Assembly: GCF_042926695.1 (NCBI RefSeq) | Contig: NZ_CP170642.1 | Location: forward strand, 806,001-870,000 | DNA length: 64,000 nucleotides | Direction: 5' to 3' | Origin: Lonepinella koalarum | Lineage (GTDB): Bacteria > Pseudomonadota > Gammaproteobacteria > Enterobacterales > Pasteurellaceae | In this document: positions 33,639 through 43,270 of the stretch, in pieces | Layout of the letters: every line of letters begins with the position of its first letter | Numbering within the stretch: position 1 is the stretch's first letter | Program-made: the position numbers and the translations under genes | The notes under the pieces: model-generated | The model's database searches: none | The model's input: the letters and a program-made list of their open reading frames with translations, nothing else | What the model was told of the DNA's origin: nothing

Positions 33639-34022
33639 ATGTTGAAGAAATGGATGATAACGGTCATATTTTGCTTTTTGGTCGGTTGTGCAAATAAACC
33701 ATCATATAATCAATTGGCAATGAATTTACAAATGGGTATGACTAAGCAGGAAGTCATTAACTTATTGGGCGAACCAAAGAAAGTATTTGCTAGAAGTACT
33801 AATAAGGGGCAAGTAGAAGTTTTAAGCTATTGGGGACTTGTATTGGTTGGGTTTAATGTTGTTGATAATCAAATGTTATCTCAAGATCGTTTGTCTGTTA
33901 CCTTATTAAATAATAAGGTAACGGAATGGGGTGATAAATTAGATTCAGGTGAAATGCTGGATAAAACTCAAGAACGAACACTAGAATATATAGATAAAAT
34001 CCAAAGTAATACAAAAAAATAA
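33639..34022 (+). CDS. Small lipoprotein with SmpA/BamE-like motif
   Basis: A 127-residue protein. The first 17 residues form a lipoprotein signal with lipobox LVGC. The segment MGMTKQEVINLLGEPKKVF matches the conserved start of the SmpA/BamE-like fold (G-M-T-x2-E-V-x3-L-G-x-P). It is not BamE itself, as the rest differs. Probable envelope location; function unknown. GATAGGAT precedes the ATG. It is divergent from the XRE regulator and preceded by two long palindromes. Confidence 0.72.
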   Translation: MLKKWMITVIFCFLVGCANKPSYNQLAMNLQMGMTKQEVINLLGEPKKVFARSTNKGQVEVLSYWGLVLVGFNVVDNQMLSQDRLSVTLLNNKVTEWGDKLDSGEMLDKTQERTLEYIDKIQSNTKK

Positions 34023-34028
34023 CATTCT

Positions 34029-34059
34029 AGAGCCTATAATCAGGATTGTTATAGGCTCT
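34029..34059. terminator. Terminator between lipoprotein gene and uup
   Basis: AGAGCCTATAA (34029-34039) pairs perfectly with TTATAGGCTCT (34049-34059). It lies between the two convergent genes. On the minus strand a T run occurs several bases beyond the stem. Confidence 0.6.
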
Positions 34060-34070
34060 CAAAATTTCGA

Positions 34071-35990
34071 TTAACTATTATTCTTCTTCTCTTCCAACGC
34101 TTCCCACCGTTCAAACGCCTGTTCCAATTCTGTTTCAAGATCGGCTAATTGTTGCAATTTTTCAGCGGTATAACTGTGATCTTGTTGAAAAAACTCAGGG
34201 CTACCCACTTCCCCTTGAAGGGCAGTGATTTGTTGTTCTAGGTTTTCCAATAATTCTGGTAATTGCTCCAGCTCACGCTGTTCTTTATAGGAAAGTTTTA
34301 CCGCCTGTTTTTTCGGTTTTGTTAAAATTTCGGCATTTTTTACCGCACTTTTTTCCGTTTTAATGGGGGCGTTTGTGGCTTTTTGAGCCAACACATTGGC
34401 TTGTTGCTGTTTAGCATCAAAATAACCACCCACATATTTATTCAACACACCATCGCCTTCAAACATATAACATTCGGTAGCAACGTTATCAATAAATTGA
34501 CGGTCGTGGCTGACGATGAGTAGCGTGCCTTGATAATCAGCGAGAATTTCTTCCAATAATTCAAGTGTTTCCACATCTAAATCGTTAGTTGGTTCGTCCA
34601 GAATTAATAAATTATTCGGCTTTAATAATAATTTTGCCAACAATAAGCGATTACGTTCACCGCCCGATAGGGCTTTGACAGGGGTCATGGCTCGTTTGGG
34701 TGGAAATAAGAAATCTTGTAAATAGCCTAACACGTGGCGTTTAATGCCGTTGACTTCAATATCTTGCTTGCCGTCTGCCACATTATCCATAACAGATTTT
34801 TCGGGATCAAGATCCACCCGATATTGGTCGAAATAGGCAATGTCTAATTTGGTGCCACAACGGATTTTTCCTGAAGTGGGTTTAAGTTGTTCGAGTAATA
34901 GTTTAATAAAAGTCGTTTTTCCACAACCATTGGCACCCACTAAAGCAATTTTATCGCCACGCAAAATGATGGTGCTAAAGTTGGTGAGTAATTTTTTGCC
35001 GTCAATATCAAAACTGGCATTTTCCACTTCAAACACAATTTTGCCCGAACGGCTGGATTGATCCAGTTGTAACTTGGCTGTACCCAGTTGATCACGGCGT
35101 TGACGGCGTTCTTCTCGCAAAGCTTTTAAGGCTTTTACACGCCCTTCGTTACGGGTTCGGCGAGCTTTAATGCCTTGCCGAATCCACACTTCTTCTTGGG
35201 CGAGTTTTTTATCAAATAGGGCATTTTGCAATTCTTCCACTCGAAGGTTTTCTTCTTTGGTGGTGAGATAATTATCGTAATCGCTCGAATAGGACACCAG
35301 TTGTCCACGGTCAAGATCCACAATGCGTGTCGCCATTTTGCGGATAAAGGAACGGTCATGCGAGATAAACACAATACTGCCTTTAAACGCTAGCAGAAAG
35401 TCTTCCAACCACTCAATGGCATCGACGTCTAAATGGTTAGTGGGTTCGTCTAATAGCAACACATCAGGATTACATACCAATGCTCGAGCTAATGCGGCTT
35501 TGCGTAACCAACCGCCGGATAAATCCGCCAGTTTGGTTTCAGGATTCAGATTGAGTTTTATCAATACTTCCTTGATTTTATTATCAAATTGCCAACCGTT
35601 AGCGTGTTCTAATTGGGCTTGTACGCTAGCTAATTTGTTTAACAGATTATCGCTGTAATTCTGTTCAAATTGGATAGAAAGATGATGATATTCTTTTAAG
35701 AGATCCGCCAAATGCCCGATGCCTTCTGCGACATAATCAAACACATTGCCCGACGCATTACGTGGCGGATCTTGCTCCAAACGAGACACCACCAAATCTT
35801 GGCTCAACAGCAATTTGCCATCGTCCATTGTCACATCGCCAGCCAAAATTTTTAGTAGAGTGGATTTTCCTGCTCCATTTCGTCCCACCAAACAAACTCG
35901 CTCGTTAGGTTCAATATGTAAATCGCAGTGATCCAGCAAAGGATGATCGCTAAAGGAAAGATAGCCGTTGGTTAAACTGATTAATGCCAT
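34071..35990 (-). CDS. uup: ABC-F ATPase Uup
   Basis: Cytosolic duplicated ABC protein without membrane domains (639 residues). The first ATPase domain has GRNGAGKST, LSGGWLRKAALARAL and VLLLDEPTNHLD. The second has GANGCGKTT, LSGGERNRLLLAKLLL and LILDEPTNDLD. A charged linker (ARRTRNEGRVKALKALREER) joins them, and the last 90 residues form the coiled coil that binds DNA or ribosomes in Uup. Family members influence ribosome function and precise transposon excision. Length matches E. coli Uup (635). Confidence 0.94.
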   Translation of the reverse strand: MALISLTNGYLSFSDHPLLDHCDLHIEPNERVCLVGRNGAGKSTLLKILAGDVTMDDGKLLLSQDLVVSRLEQDPPRNASGNVFDYVAEGIGHLADLLKEYHHLSIQFEQNYSDNLLNKLASVQAQLEHANGWQFDNKIKEVLIKLNLNPETKLADLSGGWLRKAALARALVCNPDVLLLDEPTNHLDVDAIEWLEDFLLAFKGSIVFISHDRSFIRKMATRIVDLDRGQLVSYSSDYDNYLTTKEENLRVEELQNALFDKKLAQEEVWIRQGIKARRTRNEGRVKALKALREERRQRRDQLGTAKLQLDQSSRSGKIVFEVENASFDIDGKKLLTNFSTIILRGDKIALVGANGCGKTTFIKLLLEQLKPTSGKIRCGTKLDIAYFDQYRVDLDPEKSVMDNVADGKQDIEVNGIKRHVLGYLQDFLFPPKRAMTPVKALSGGERNRLLLAKLLLKPNNLLILDEPTNDLDVETLELLEEILADYQGTLLIVSHDRQFIDNVATECYMFEGDGVLNKYVGGYFDAKQQQANVLAQKATNAPIKTEKSAVKNAEILTKPKKQAVKLSYKEQRELEQLPELLENLEQQITALQGEVGSPEFFQQDHSYTAEKLQQLADLETELEQAFERWEALEEKKNNS

Positions 35991-36131
35991 AATGATTGAT
36001 TAAATTGAAAAAATTGCAGAGATTTTAGCAGTTTTTGGGAGGAATTTGTAGCTTTGATTGAGTTAAGTCGTTCATTTTGTTTATGATGCATAAACGAATA
36101 TATAAACTAATGATATTATTATTCAGGGATT

Positions 36132-36160
36132 AAAAAAATGCAACCTCTCAGTTGCATTTT
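36132..36160 (-). terminator. Terminator downstream of folK
   Basis: AAAATGCAAC (36135-36144) pairs with GTTGCATTTT (36151-36160) around CTCTCA. On the minus strand a run of seven T follows. It ends the dksA-pcnB-folK transcript before uup. The remaining bases up to folK (36161-36270) show nothing clear beyond a repeated CATTAGGGAT. Confidence 0.8.
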
Positions 36161-36270
36161 CATTAGGGATGTTTAGGATTTATGAACAAAATTTTCACTT
36201 ATTTTGGAATCACAATTAAGTGAAATTACCTTAAGCATTAGGGATTACTTAAGATGCTCACAATTATAAC

Positions 36271-36759
36271 TTATTTAGTTTTAATTACAAGCTCCATTTG
36301 AATATTTTTAAAATTATTTATTAGTTCAGATATTTTTTCCCCTGATGATAAAGTTAATTCTGGCGCGATTTCATAAAGTGGCACAATGACAAATTCCCGA
36401 TTGTGCATATCATAATGGGGAATAGTTAATCTTTCTGATTTTATCACCAGTTGATCATAAAGCAATATGTCAAGATCTAAAGTACGCTCACCCCAATGAC
36501 GTAAACGTACTCGACCTTGTTCTAGCTCAATTTGTTGTAACGCATCTAATAAAGCAATAGGTTCAAGTGTCGTTTCAATTTTTGCAACGGCATTGATATA
36601 ATCAGGTTGATCTTGCGGTCCTAGCGGTTTACTACAATAAAAAGAACTGACCGCTAATATTTGTGTTTGCGGTAAATTAGCCATAGCATTTAGTGCAGAA
36701 TCAAGTTGTTGTACTGGTTGATTTAAGTTACTACCTAAGGCGATATAAGCAATAGCCAT
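36271..36759 (-). CDS. folK: HPPK: 6-hydroxymethyl-dihydropterin pyrophosphokinase
   Basis: Folate-pathway enzyme (162 residues) that transfers pyrophosphate from ATP to 6-hydroxymethyl-7,8-dihydropterin. Diagnostic motifs are IALGSNLNQPVQQLDSAL at the start and RLRHWGERTLDLDILLYD with the two magnesium-binding Asp residues. It lies three bases after pcnB on the same strand, as in E. coli (pcnB-folK). Confidence 0.96.
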   Translation of the reverse strand: MAIAYIALGSNLNQPVQQLDSALNAMANLPQTQILAVSSFYCSKPLGPQDQPDYINAVAKIETTLEPIALLDALQQIELEQGRVRLRHWGERTLDLDILLYDQLVIKSERLTIPHYDMHNREFVIVPLYEIAPELTLSSGEKISELINNFKNIQMELVIKTK

Positions 36760-36762
36760 GAT

Positions 36763-38205
36763 TTAATCCTTCTTAGTCGAGCGTTTCCGATAATAACGTT
36801 TTTTCGGTTTTGGTGCATTTTTATCTTGCTCTTTCAGCAAGGCGATTCGTTGTTCCGCATTACTGAATTGATATTCATGCCACCATTTGGCTAGTTCAAT
36901 GCTCTCACCGCCTTCAATTTCTGCTCGCATTGCTAATAAATCATAAGCTGCTCGGAATTTTGGCTGTTCCATGGTGCGTTCAGGAAATCTTCCTGAACGT
37001 TTTAAAAGTTGTAATTGTAATAGCCAAATTTCTCGAATAACACCCGTGTGACGACGAGGTACGGCAAGGGAATGACATAATAAATCCATAATCTCATTAC
37101 TCGCTAAAGCATAGGCATCATGATTATTTAAGCCACCTTCGTTTTTCAAGATATCCACTTTTTCACGTAATGGATACCAGAAAAAAGTCGCAAATAAAAA
37201 GGCGGAATTCAGACGTAAATTATCGGCAATACGTTCATCAGTAGATTTTAACGAATGGATAATCATACGTTCGGCTAAACTGTCGCCTTGTTCGGTAAAG
37301 TAAGGTATTAACGCCGGGAAAAGTTGTTCAAATAAGCCATATTGACGCAATAAATAATAGGTTTTTTCACCACTTCCTGTTTGTAATAATTTTAGACTTT
37401 CATCAAATAAACGGGCCGGTGGAATATTTTTTAGTAAAGGTGCTAATTCTACAATCGGTGTTTCACTGGCTTTATCTAAGAACATATCCAATTTAGCCAT
37501 AAAACGAATGGCTCTTAGCATACGAACAGGATCTTCCTGATAGCGAGTGACAGGATCACCGATTAAACGTAATTTCCCGGCTTTAAGATCATCAATGCCG
37601 TGGTAGAAATCATAAATGCTATTATCTCTTGGACTGTAATAAAGGGCGTTTACTGTAAAATCACGGCGTTGTGCATCTTGCTCTAATGTACCATATACGT
37701 TATCACGCAAGATCATACCATCTTGATTTTGTTTTGCTTGTTGTTCTGAATGATTAACTTCGTGGCTAGCTCGAAAAGTGGCAACTTCAATAATATCCCG
37801 TCCAAACATAATATGAGCTAAACGAAAACGACGCCCCACTAAACGGCAACGACGTTGGAAAATAGCCTGTACTTGCTCTGGACGAGCATTAGTGGCTACG
37901 TCAAAATCTTTAGGGGTTTTACCTAATAAAAGATCACGCAAACATCCCCCGACAATATAGTCTTCATAACCGTGACGATTGAGTTTTTCAACCACACTCA
38001 AAGCATTCTTGCTAAGCATACGGGCATGAATATTAACTTGACTTGCCTTAACTGTGTATTTTTTATGAGACTGAACTGGTTTATTCGTCTTTGCCTTTGT
38101 CGATTTTGTTGAATGAACAACGACGTTCAGTGATGAACGATCAATTTTAGTAGATTTAACCTGCTTTGAATGTTTACTAAACAGGTTTTTTATGTAGGTT
38201 AAAAT
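36763..38205 (-). CDS. pcnB: Poly(A) polymerase I, likely AUU start
   Basis: Class II nucleotidyltransferase (480 residues as drawn) that adds 3' poly(A) tails to RNA and promotes decay. The active site VGGCLRDLLLGKTPKDFDVAT holds the GG and DxD motifs, followed by RRCRLVGRRFRLAHI. The C-terminus is basic (KKRYYRKRS). There is no ATG or TTG start near the expected N-terminus. GGAG at 38215-38212 lies six bases before an ATT at 38205, giving ILTYIKNLFSKHSK, which parallels the E. coli PcnB start IFTRVANF, itself known to begin at AUU. A longer open frame to 38253 has no support. Confidence 0.9.
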   Translation of the reverse strand: MLTYIKNLFSKHSKQVKSTKIDRSSLNVVVHSTKSTKAKTNKPVQSHKKYTVKASQVNIHARMLSKNALSVVEKLNRHGYEDYIVGGCLRDLLLGKTPKDFDVATNARPEQVQAIFQRRCRLVGRRFRLAHIMFGRDIIEVATFRASHEVNHSEQQAKQNQDGMILRDNVYGTLEQDAQRRDFTVNALYYSPRDNSIYDFYHGIDDLKAGKLRLIGDPVTRYQEDPVRMLRAIRFMAKLDMFLDKASETPIVELAPLLKNIPPARLFDESLKLLQTGSGEKTYYLLRQYGLFEQLFPALIPYFTEQGDSLAERMIIHSLKSTDERIADNLRLNSAFLFATFFWYPLREKVDILKNEGGLNNHDAYALASNEIMDLLCHSLAVPRRHTGVIREIWLLQLQLLKRSGRFPERTMEQPKFRAAYDLLAMRAEIEGGESIELAKWWHEYQFSNAEQRIALLKEQDKNAPKPKKRYYRKRSTKKD

Positions 38206-38244
38206 AATAAACTCCGTAAATAAAACGTTTTTGAATAAAACGAA

Positions 38245-38265
38245 CGGACACATAAATTGTGTCCG
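38245..38265 (-). terminator. Hairpin between dksA and pcnB
   Basis: CGGACACA (38245-38252) pairs with TGTGTCCG (38258-38265) around TAAAT. A T-rich stretch follows on the minus strand. It may partly terminate dksA transcripts before pcnB. Its core resembles the stem of the repeat at 30864-30942. Confidence 0.5.
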
Positions 38266-38301
38266 GATTTTTATTCTATATAGCTTGTAGCTTAATTGGG
38301 A

Positions 38302-38748
38302 CTAAAATCCCATTTGTTTTTCACGTACTTCAGCTAATGTTTTACAATCAATACAAAGATCTGCGGTTGGGCGAGCTTCTAAACGGCGAATACCGATTTC
38401 CACACCGCAAGAATCACAGTAACCAAAATCTTCGGTATCTAATTTTTTTAAAGTATTTTCAATTTTCTTCATTAACTTACGTTCACGATCTCTGGCGCGT
38501 AATTCTAAACTAAATTCTTCTTCTTGCGTAGCACGATCGGCAGGATCTGGAAAATTAGATGCTTCATCTTGCATATGGTTGACAGTACGACCGGCTTCAT
38601 TAACAATTTGGTTATACCATGCTTGTAAAATCTTACGAAAATGAGCAATCTGCTTTTCGTTCATATATTCTTCATTTTTTTCTTCTTGATAGGGCGACAC
38701 ACCCGCTAAAGCTAATAGGCTTAAAGAGGCTTTATTTGTATTTGTCAT
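38302..38748 (-). CDS. dksA: RNA polymerase-binding transcription factor DksA
   Basis: Binds the RNA polymerase secondary channel and works with ppGpp in the stringent response (148 residues). The coiled-coil tip has the DPADRA (DxxDxA) motif. The zinc finger has CDSC near residue 113 and CIDC near 134. I chose the ATG at 38748 because GGAG lies six bases upstream; a TTG four codons earlier is in frame. It heads the dksA-pcnB-folK run; the E. coli gluQ gene normally between dksA and pcnB is absent. Confidence 0.96.
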   Translation of the reverse strand: MTNTNKASLSLLALAGVSPYQEEKNEEYMNEKQIAHFRKILQAWYNQIVNEAGRTVNHMQDEASNFPDPADRATQEEEFSLELRARDRERKLMKKIENTLKKLDTEDFGYCDSCGVEIGIRRLEARPTADLCIDCKTLAEVREKQMGF

Positions 38749-39063
38749 GTTGTTCTCCAATCAATATATATTGTCTGAGCGAGCCATCTCTAGCGACGCC
38801 AAGCACGTTAGTTGTTCCCTAAAATAATAGAGGATAATTTTAAAGGCGTTATAAATACCAGAAGTTGACTAAATAAGCAAATAAAAATATCTAAACATTG
38901 CAATATTTACTCGGTCTTTACATAAAAATGTGATCTAAGTTCCAAAAATGAAAGAAATGATTGCGAGATTTTCTATTTTTGCGATAGGCTTTTGCGATAT
39001 TTTGTGTATTCTTTGAACGGAATTGGCACATGATGTTTATAGCTAGATAAAGTACGGTTTAAC
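38749..39063. promoter_or_regulatory. Divergent dksA / comEC control region with TTGCGA repeats
   Basis: This 315-base spacer holds no gene. TTGCGA occurs three times in direct orientation at 38961-38966, 38979-38984 and 38992-38997, twice as part of TTTTGCGAT. TTTTGCGATC is the half-site of the Sxy-dependent CRP-S competence element in Haemophilus. The right-hand half-sites are not conserved, so these are candidate half-sites only. They end 66 bases before the comEC ATG. Confidence 0.4.
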
Positions 39064-41451
39064 ATGCAGATAATTTTAAGAGTAATCAATCAAATAAATA
39101 TAAATACTATTGTGTATAGCGTTATTTTAGCGGTTATTTCATTATATTTTTTACCCACGAAATTTTTATTATCTTGGCAAGTTTGTACGAGTTTATTTTT
39201 TATTGTTGTTATATTGCGAATCGTTGTGGCTAGAAAACAATTCGTTATATTATGGCTAAATAGAGCGTTAATTTTGCTAGTATGTGTTGGTTACGCACAT
39301 TACTTTGCACTGAGTGCCTTGCAACAAGCCCAAATCACACCTCAAAAAGTTCAAACGATGTTTCGTATCGTGGAAATTCAACATCAAGGAGATTATCAAT
39401 CTTTGGTGATAGAAACAGAACAGCCCAAAAGGCGGATTTATACCAGTTGGAAAGTAGATCAGGTTCCTAGGCTAGGTGAAATTTGGCAAGGTGAATTACA
39501 ACTTCGACCGCTTTCATCTCGTTTAAATATAGGTGGTTTCGATCGACAAACATGGTATTTTGCCAAAGATATTCAAGCATGGGGAACGGTAAAAAGTGCG
39601 GTCAAAATTTCGCAGGATTTTTCGTGGCGAGAACAACGTTTAGCACATAGTTTGGTACAAACCCAAGGATTAACCCAACAAGGACTTTTACTCGCCCTTG
39701 GCTTTGGTGAGCGAGCATGGTTACATCCAGAGATTTGGCAACGCTATCAACAAACCAACACGGCTCATTTAATTGCGATTTCTGGACTGCATATCGGCTT
39801 GGCGATGGCACTCGGTTTTTGGTTAGTTCGAGTGATACAGTATTTTTTACCTACCCGAAAAATAACCCCTATTCTGCCTTTATGTGGCGGGGTAATACTC
39901 GCTTTATTATATGCACAATTAGCGGGTTTTGCGATTCCTACCTTGCGAGCCATTCTAGCGATATTAATAGTGATATTATTGCGTTTTTATCGAGCCTATT
40001 GTACTGCATGGCAACTCTATGTTCGGGTAGTGGCATTGTTGTTGCTATGCGATCCTTTAATGATTTTATCCACGAGTTTTTGGTTATCCATCGGGGCAGT
40101 AGCTTGCTTAATTTTATGGTATCAGCTTTTCCCATTGCATTTAATGAGGTGGCGTGGTTTACCTCTGTCGCCAAAAGTGCGGTGGATTTTTGCATTATTT
40201 CACTTACAGTTAGGTTTATTTTGTTTATTTACTCCGATTCAACTGGCTTTTTTCCATGGGTTTTCGTTACAAGGCTTTGTCGCAAATTTATTAATAGTAC
40301 CTCTATATAGCTTTTTACTGGTGCCTATTGTGTTATTGGCGGTATTTAGTCATGGCGGTTTTTATAGTTGGCAAATAGCAAATTTTTTAGCCGATAAAAT
40401 TACCGATTTACTTTCGCTTTTTCAACATAGTTGGCTGAATTTGTCTTATCTGCAAAGTTTGTATTTAAATATTTTATTAGCGTTTATATTATGGGTAGCC
40501 TTATATAAAACTTATGGTCCAACTCAGAACGTTGCCAATTATCAGCAAAGACCGCCTTACTTTTCCTTAAAATCAGATCGTAGTTTATCTCCCATTCTTT
40601 ATAATCGTATGCAACAAGGCTTGATCCTGTTTATTTTAGCTTGTACTACATTACTTTGTGGACATTATTTTTATCGTTCAGATTGGCAAGTAGAAACCCT
40701 TGATGTGGGACAAGGATTAGCCACATTAATTGTGAAAGATCAACATGGAATTTTGTACGATACTGGAGCAAGTTGGCAAGGTGGATCGATGGTAGAACTT
40801 GAAATTATACCTTATTTGCAACGACAAGGAATTAAGTTAGATTATGTCATTGTCAGCCATGATGACAATGATCATGCTGGCGGGGCAAGTGCGATAATAA
40901 AGATGTTTCCAGATGCTGTGTTTATCAGTCCATCCTATAAAAACTATGGCGAAAACTACCGCGGTTTTTGTAAGAAAGGTGAACAGTGGGAATGGCAAGG
41001 GATAAAGATAAGTGCATTATCCCCAGATACGCTTGTACAACGAGCAGAGAACCGAGATTCTTGTATATTATTAATGCGACAAGCTACGCATACTGTCTTA
41101 CTAACGGGAGATGCAGATATTGCTATAGAACAACGGATTCTATCAACATTATCTAAAGTAGAGGTGTTACAAGTTGGGCATCATGGGAGTAAAACATCCA
41201 CAGGAATAAATTTTATAAATAAAATTAAACCTGATATAGCGTTGATTTCTAGTGGTCGTTGGAATCCTTGGCATTTTCCTAATCAAGGCGTGATAGAACG
41301 TTTACGTCAAGCTAAAAGCGCGGTGTATAATACCGCAGTTGCGGGACAAATTTCTGTGCGATTTTATGCGGATAACACCGCGATAGTGACTGCTAGAAAT
41401 GAGTTGAGTCCTTGGTATCAACAGATTATTGATGTTCAAGCGCGTGATTAA
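39064..41451 (+). CDS. comEC: DNA internalization protein ComEC/Rec2
   Basis: Competence channel protein (795 residues) that moves single-stranded DNA across the inner membrane. Hydrophobic N-terminal segments and an OB-like region come first. A competence membrane domain follows (ISGLHIGLAMALGFWLVR; GFAIPTLRAILAIL), then a C-terminal metallo-beta-lactamase-like domain with HDDNDHAGG at about residue 599. It is called Rec2 in H. influenzae. The start ATG has no clear Shine-Dalgarno sequence. msbA follows, as remembered in H. influenzae. Confidence 0.93.
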   Translation: MQIILRVINQININTIVYSVILAVISLYFLPTKFLLSWQVCTSLFFIVVILRIVVARKQFVILWLNRALILLVCVGYAHYFALSALQQAQITPQKVQTMFRIVEIQHQGDYQSLVIETEQPKRRIYTSWKVDQVPRLGEIWQGELQLRPLSSRLNIGGFDRQTWYFAKDIQAWGTVKSAVKISQDFSWREQRLAHSLVQTQGLTQQGLLLALGFGERAWLHPEIWQRYQQTNTAHLIAISGLHIGLAMALGFWLVRVIQYFLPTRKITPILPLCGGVILALLYAQLAGFAIPTLRAILAILIVILLRFYRAYCTAWQLYVRVVALLLLCDPLMILSTSFWLSIGAVACLILWYQLFPLHLMRWRGLPLSPKVRWIFALFHLQLGLFCLFTPIQLAFFHGFSLQGFVANLLIVPLYSFLLVPIVLLAVFSHGGFYSWQIANFLADKITDLLSLFQHSWLNLSYLQSLYLNILLAFILWVALYKTYGPTQNVANYQQRPPYFSLKSDRSLSPILYNRMQQGLILFILACTTLLCGHYFYRSDWQVETLDVGQGLATLIVKDQHGILYDTGASWQGGSMVELEIIPYLQRQGIKLDYVIVSHDDNDHAGGASAIIKMFPDAVFISPSYKNYGENYRGFCKKGEQWEWQGIKISALSPDTLVQRAENRDSCILLMRQATHTVLLTGDADIAIEQRILSTLSKVEVLQVGHHGSKTSTGINFINKIKPDIALISSGRWNPWHFPNQGVIERLRQAKSAVYNTAVAGQISVRFYADNTAIVTARNELSPWYQQIIDVQARD

Positions 41452-41511
41452 GTTGGATAATCATTAAAATGATTGTACAATGCCAACAATTTTAAAAATG
41501 AAGATGTGATT

Positions 41512-43260
41512 ATGAAAGAAAAAGATATCTCGGTATTTAAAACCTTTAAACGCTTGTGGCCGACAATTAGTGTATTTAAGTCGGGTTTGATTGCGGCTGC
41601 AATTGCTTTAGTGCTAAATGCCCTCGTGGATTCTGGTTTAATCTATTTACTTAAACCTTTATTAGATCAGGGTTTCGGGCAGGCTGATCATGATTTTCTT
41701 AAATTAATGGCGGTATTAGTTGTCGCCTTTGTACTGTTTCGCGGCTTAACTAACTATGTAGCAAGCTATTGTTTAGCTTGGGTTTCAGGCAAAGTAGTGA
41801 TGACCTTGCGTCGCCGTTTATTTAAGCATTTAATGTTTATGCCAGTGAACTACTTTGATCAAAATCCAACAGGTCGTTTACTTTCTAGAGTGACCTACGA
41901 TAGTGAAATGGTCGCCAGTTCATCTTCCAGTGCTTTAGTAACGATTGTGCGTGAAGGCACTTATCTCATATCCCTTTTTGTGGTGATGATTTATACCAGT
42001 TGGCAACTGTCTATTGTGCTATTTATTGTTGCACCGATTATCGGGATATTAATTGGGTTAGTATCCAAAATTTTTCGCCAGTTAAGTCGGAATATTCAAG
42101 AGAGTATGGGAGCGTTAAGCATTACTACGGAACAAATGTTGAAAGGACATAAAGTCGTACTTTCTTTTGGCGGTCAAAAAGTCGAAGAACAACGTTTTAA
42201 TGACGTGAGTAATGATATGCGACGTAAAGGTATGAAAATTGTGTCAGCGGATGGTATTTCCGATGGTTTGGTACAATTAATTGCTTCTTTTGCCCTTTCT
42301 GCCGTACTTTATGTAGCAACCTTTCCTGAAGTGATGAGTGAAAATTTAACCGCCGGTTCTTTTACTGTTGTGTTTTCTTCCATGATGGCAATGATGCGAC
42401 CGTTAAAATCCTTAACTAATGTAAATTCTCAATTCCAACGCGGTATGGCGGCTTGTCAAACCCTATTTGAATTTTTAGATTTAGACACAGAAAAAGATAA
42501 TGGCACCTACGAAGTTGAACGAGCTAAAGGCAATGTAGAATTTAAAAATGTAAGCTTTGCTTACCAAGGTAAGGAAGAACGTGCGTTAAATCATATTTCT
42601 TTAACTATTCCGCAAGGTAAAACCGTGGCATTAGTGGGGCGTTCTGGTTCAGGTAAATCTACCATAGCGAATTTGCTCACACGTTTTTATGATATTGAAC
42701 AAGGCGAAATTTTGTTGGACGGTGTAAATATTCAAGATTACCGTTTAAGTAACTTACGTGAACAATGTTCCGTAGTATCGCAACAAGTCCATTTATTTAA
42801 TGATACGGTAGCAAATAATATTGCCTATGCTGCCACAGATAAGTACAGTCGCCAACAAATTATTGATGCGGCTCATGCAGCTCATGCGATGGAATTTATT
42901 GAAAAATTAGACAATGGTTTAGATACCGTCATCGGTGAAAATGGGGCAAGTTTGTCAGGAGGACAACGCCAGCGTTTAGCCATTGCCCGTGCGTTATTGC
43001 GAAATTCACCGGTACTTATTTTGGATGAAGCCACTTCTGCCCTCGATACAGAATCTGAACGAGCTATTCAATCAGCACTGGAAATCTTGCAAAAAGATCG
43101 TACCGTTTTAGTGATCGCTCATCGTTTATCCACCATTGAAAAAGCTGATGAAATTATTGTGATTGAGCATGGCGAAGTAAAAGAGCGTGGTAGCCATAGC
43201 GATCTGCTTGCTCGAGGTGGCGCTTATAAACAATTGCATGCTATGCAGTTTTCACATTAG
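41512..43260 (+). CDS. msbA: Lipid A export ATP-binding/permease MsbA
   Basis: Homodimeric ABC exporter (582 residues) that flips lipid A-core across the inner membrane. The six-helix domain contains YFDQNPTGRLLSRVTYDSE, and the ATPase has Walker A GRSGSGKST near residue 375, signature LSGGQRQRLAIARALL and Walker B VLILDEATSALD. I start at the ATG at 41512 (MKEKDISVFKTFKRLWP). The frame is open to 41473, but those residues do not match the family. lpxK follows after ten bases, the usual pairing. Confidence 0.95.
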   Translation: MKEKDISVFKTFKRLWPTISVFKSGLIAAAIALVLNALVDSGLIYLLKPLLDQGFGQADHDFLKLMAVLVVAFVLFRGLTNYVASYCLAWVSGKVVMTLRRRLFKHLMFMPVNYFDQNPTGRLLSRVTYDSEMVASSSSSALVTIVREGTYLISLFVVMIYTSWQLSIVLFIVAPIIGILIGLVSKIFRQLSRNIQESMGALSITTEQMLKGHKVVLSFGGQKVEEQRFNDVSNDMRRKGMKIVSADGISDGLVQLIASFALSAVLYVATFPEVMSENLTAGSFTVVFSSMMAMMRPLKSLTNVNSQFQRGMAACQTLFEFLDLDTEKDNGTYEVERAKGNVEFKNVSFAYQGKEERALNHISLTIPQGKTVALVGRSGSGKSTIANLLTRFYDIEQGEILLDGVNIQDYRLSNLREQCSVVSQQVHLFNDTVANNIAYAATDKYSRQQIIDAAHAAHAMEFIEKLDNGLDTVIGENGASLSGGQRQRLAIARALLRNSPVLILDEATSALDTESERAIQSALEILQKDRTVLVIAHRLSTIEKADEIIVIEHGEVKERGSHSDLLARGGAYKQLHAMQFSH

Positions 43261-43270
43261 GGATGAGACG

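Noticed and set aside
38206..38253. Upstream extension of pcnB to a start at 38253
   Set aside because: The extra codons do not match the family and the GGAG/ATT signal lies downstream of them.
39717..40310. A 197-codon open frame on the plus strand inside comEC
   Set aside because: It overlaps the well-supported comEC membrane domain in another frame, has no recognisable domain and no ribosome-binding site.
41473..41511. Upstream extension of msbA
   Set aside because: The 13 extra codons have no family support; the ATG at 41512 gives the normal N-terminus.
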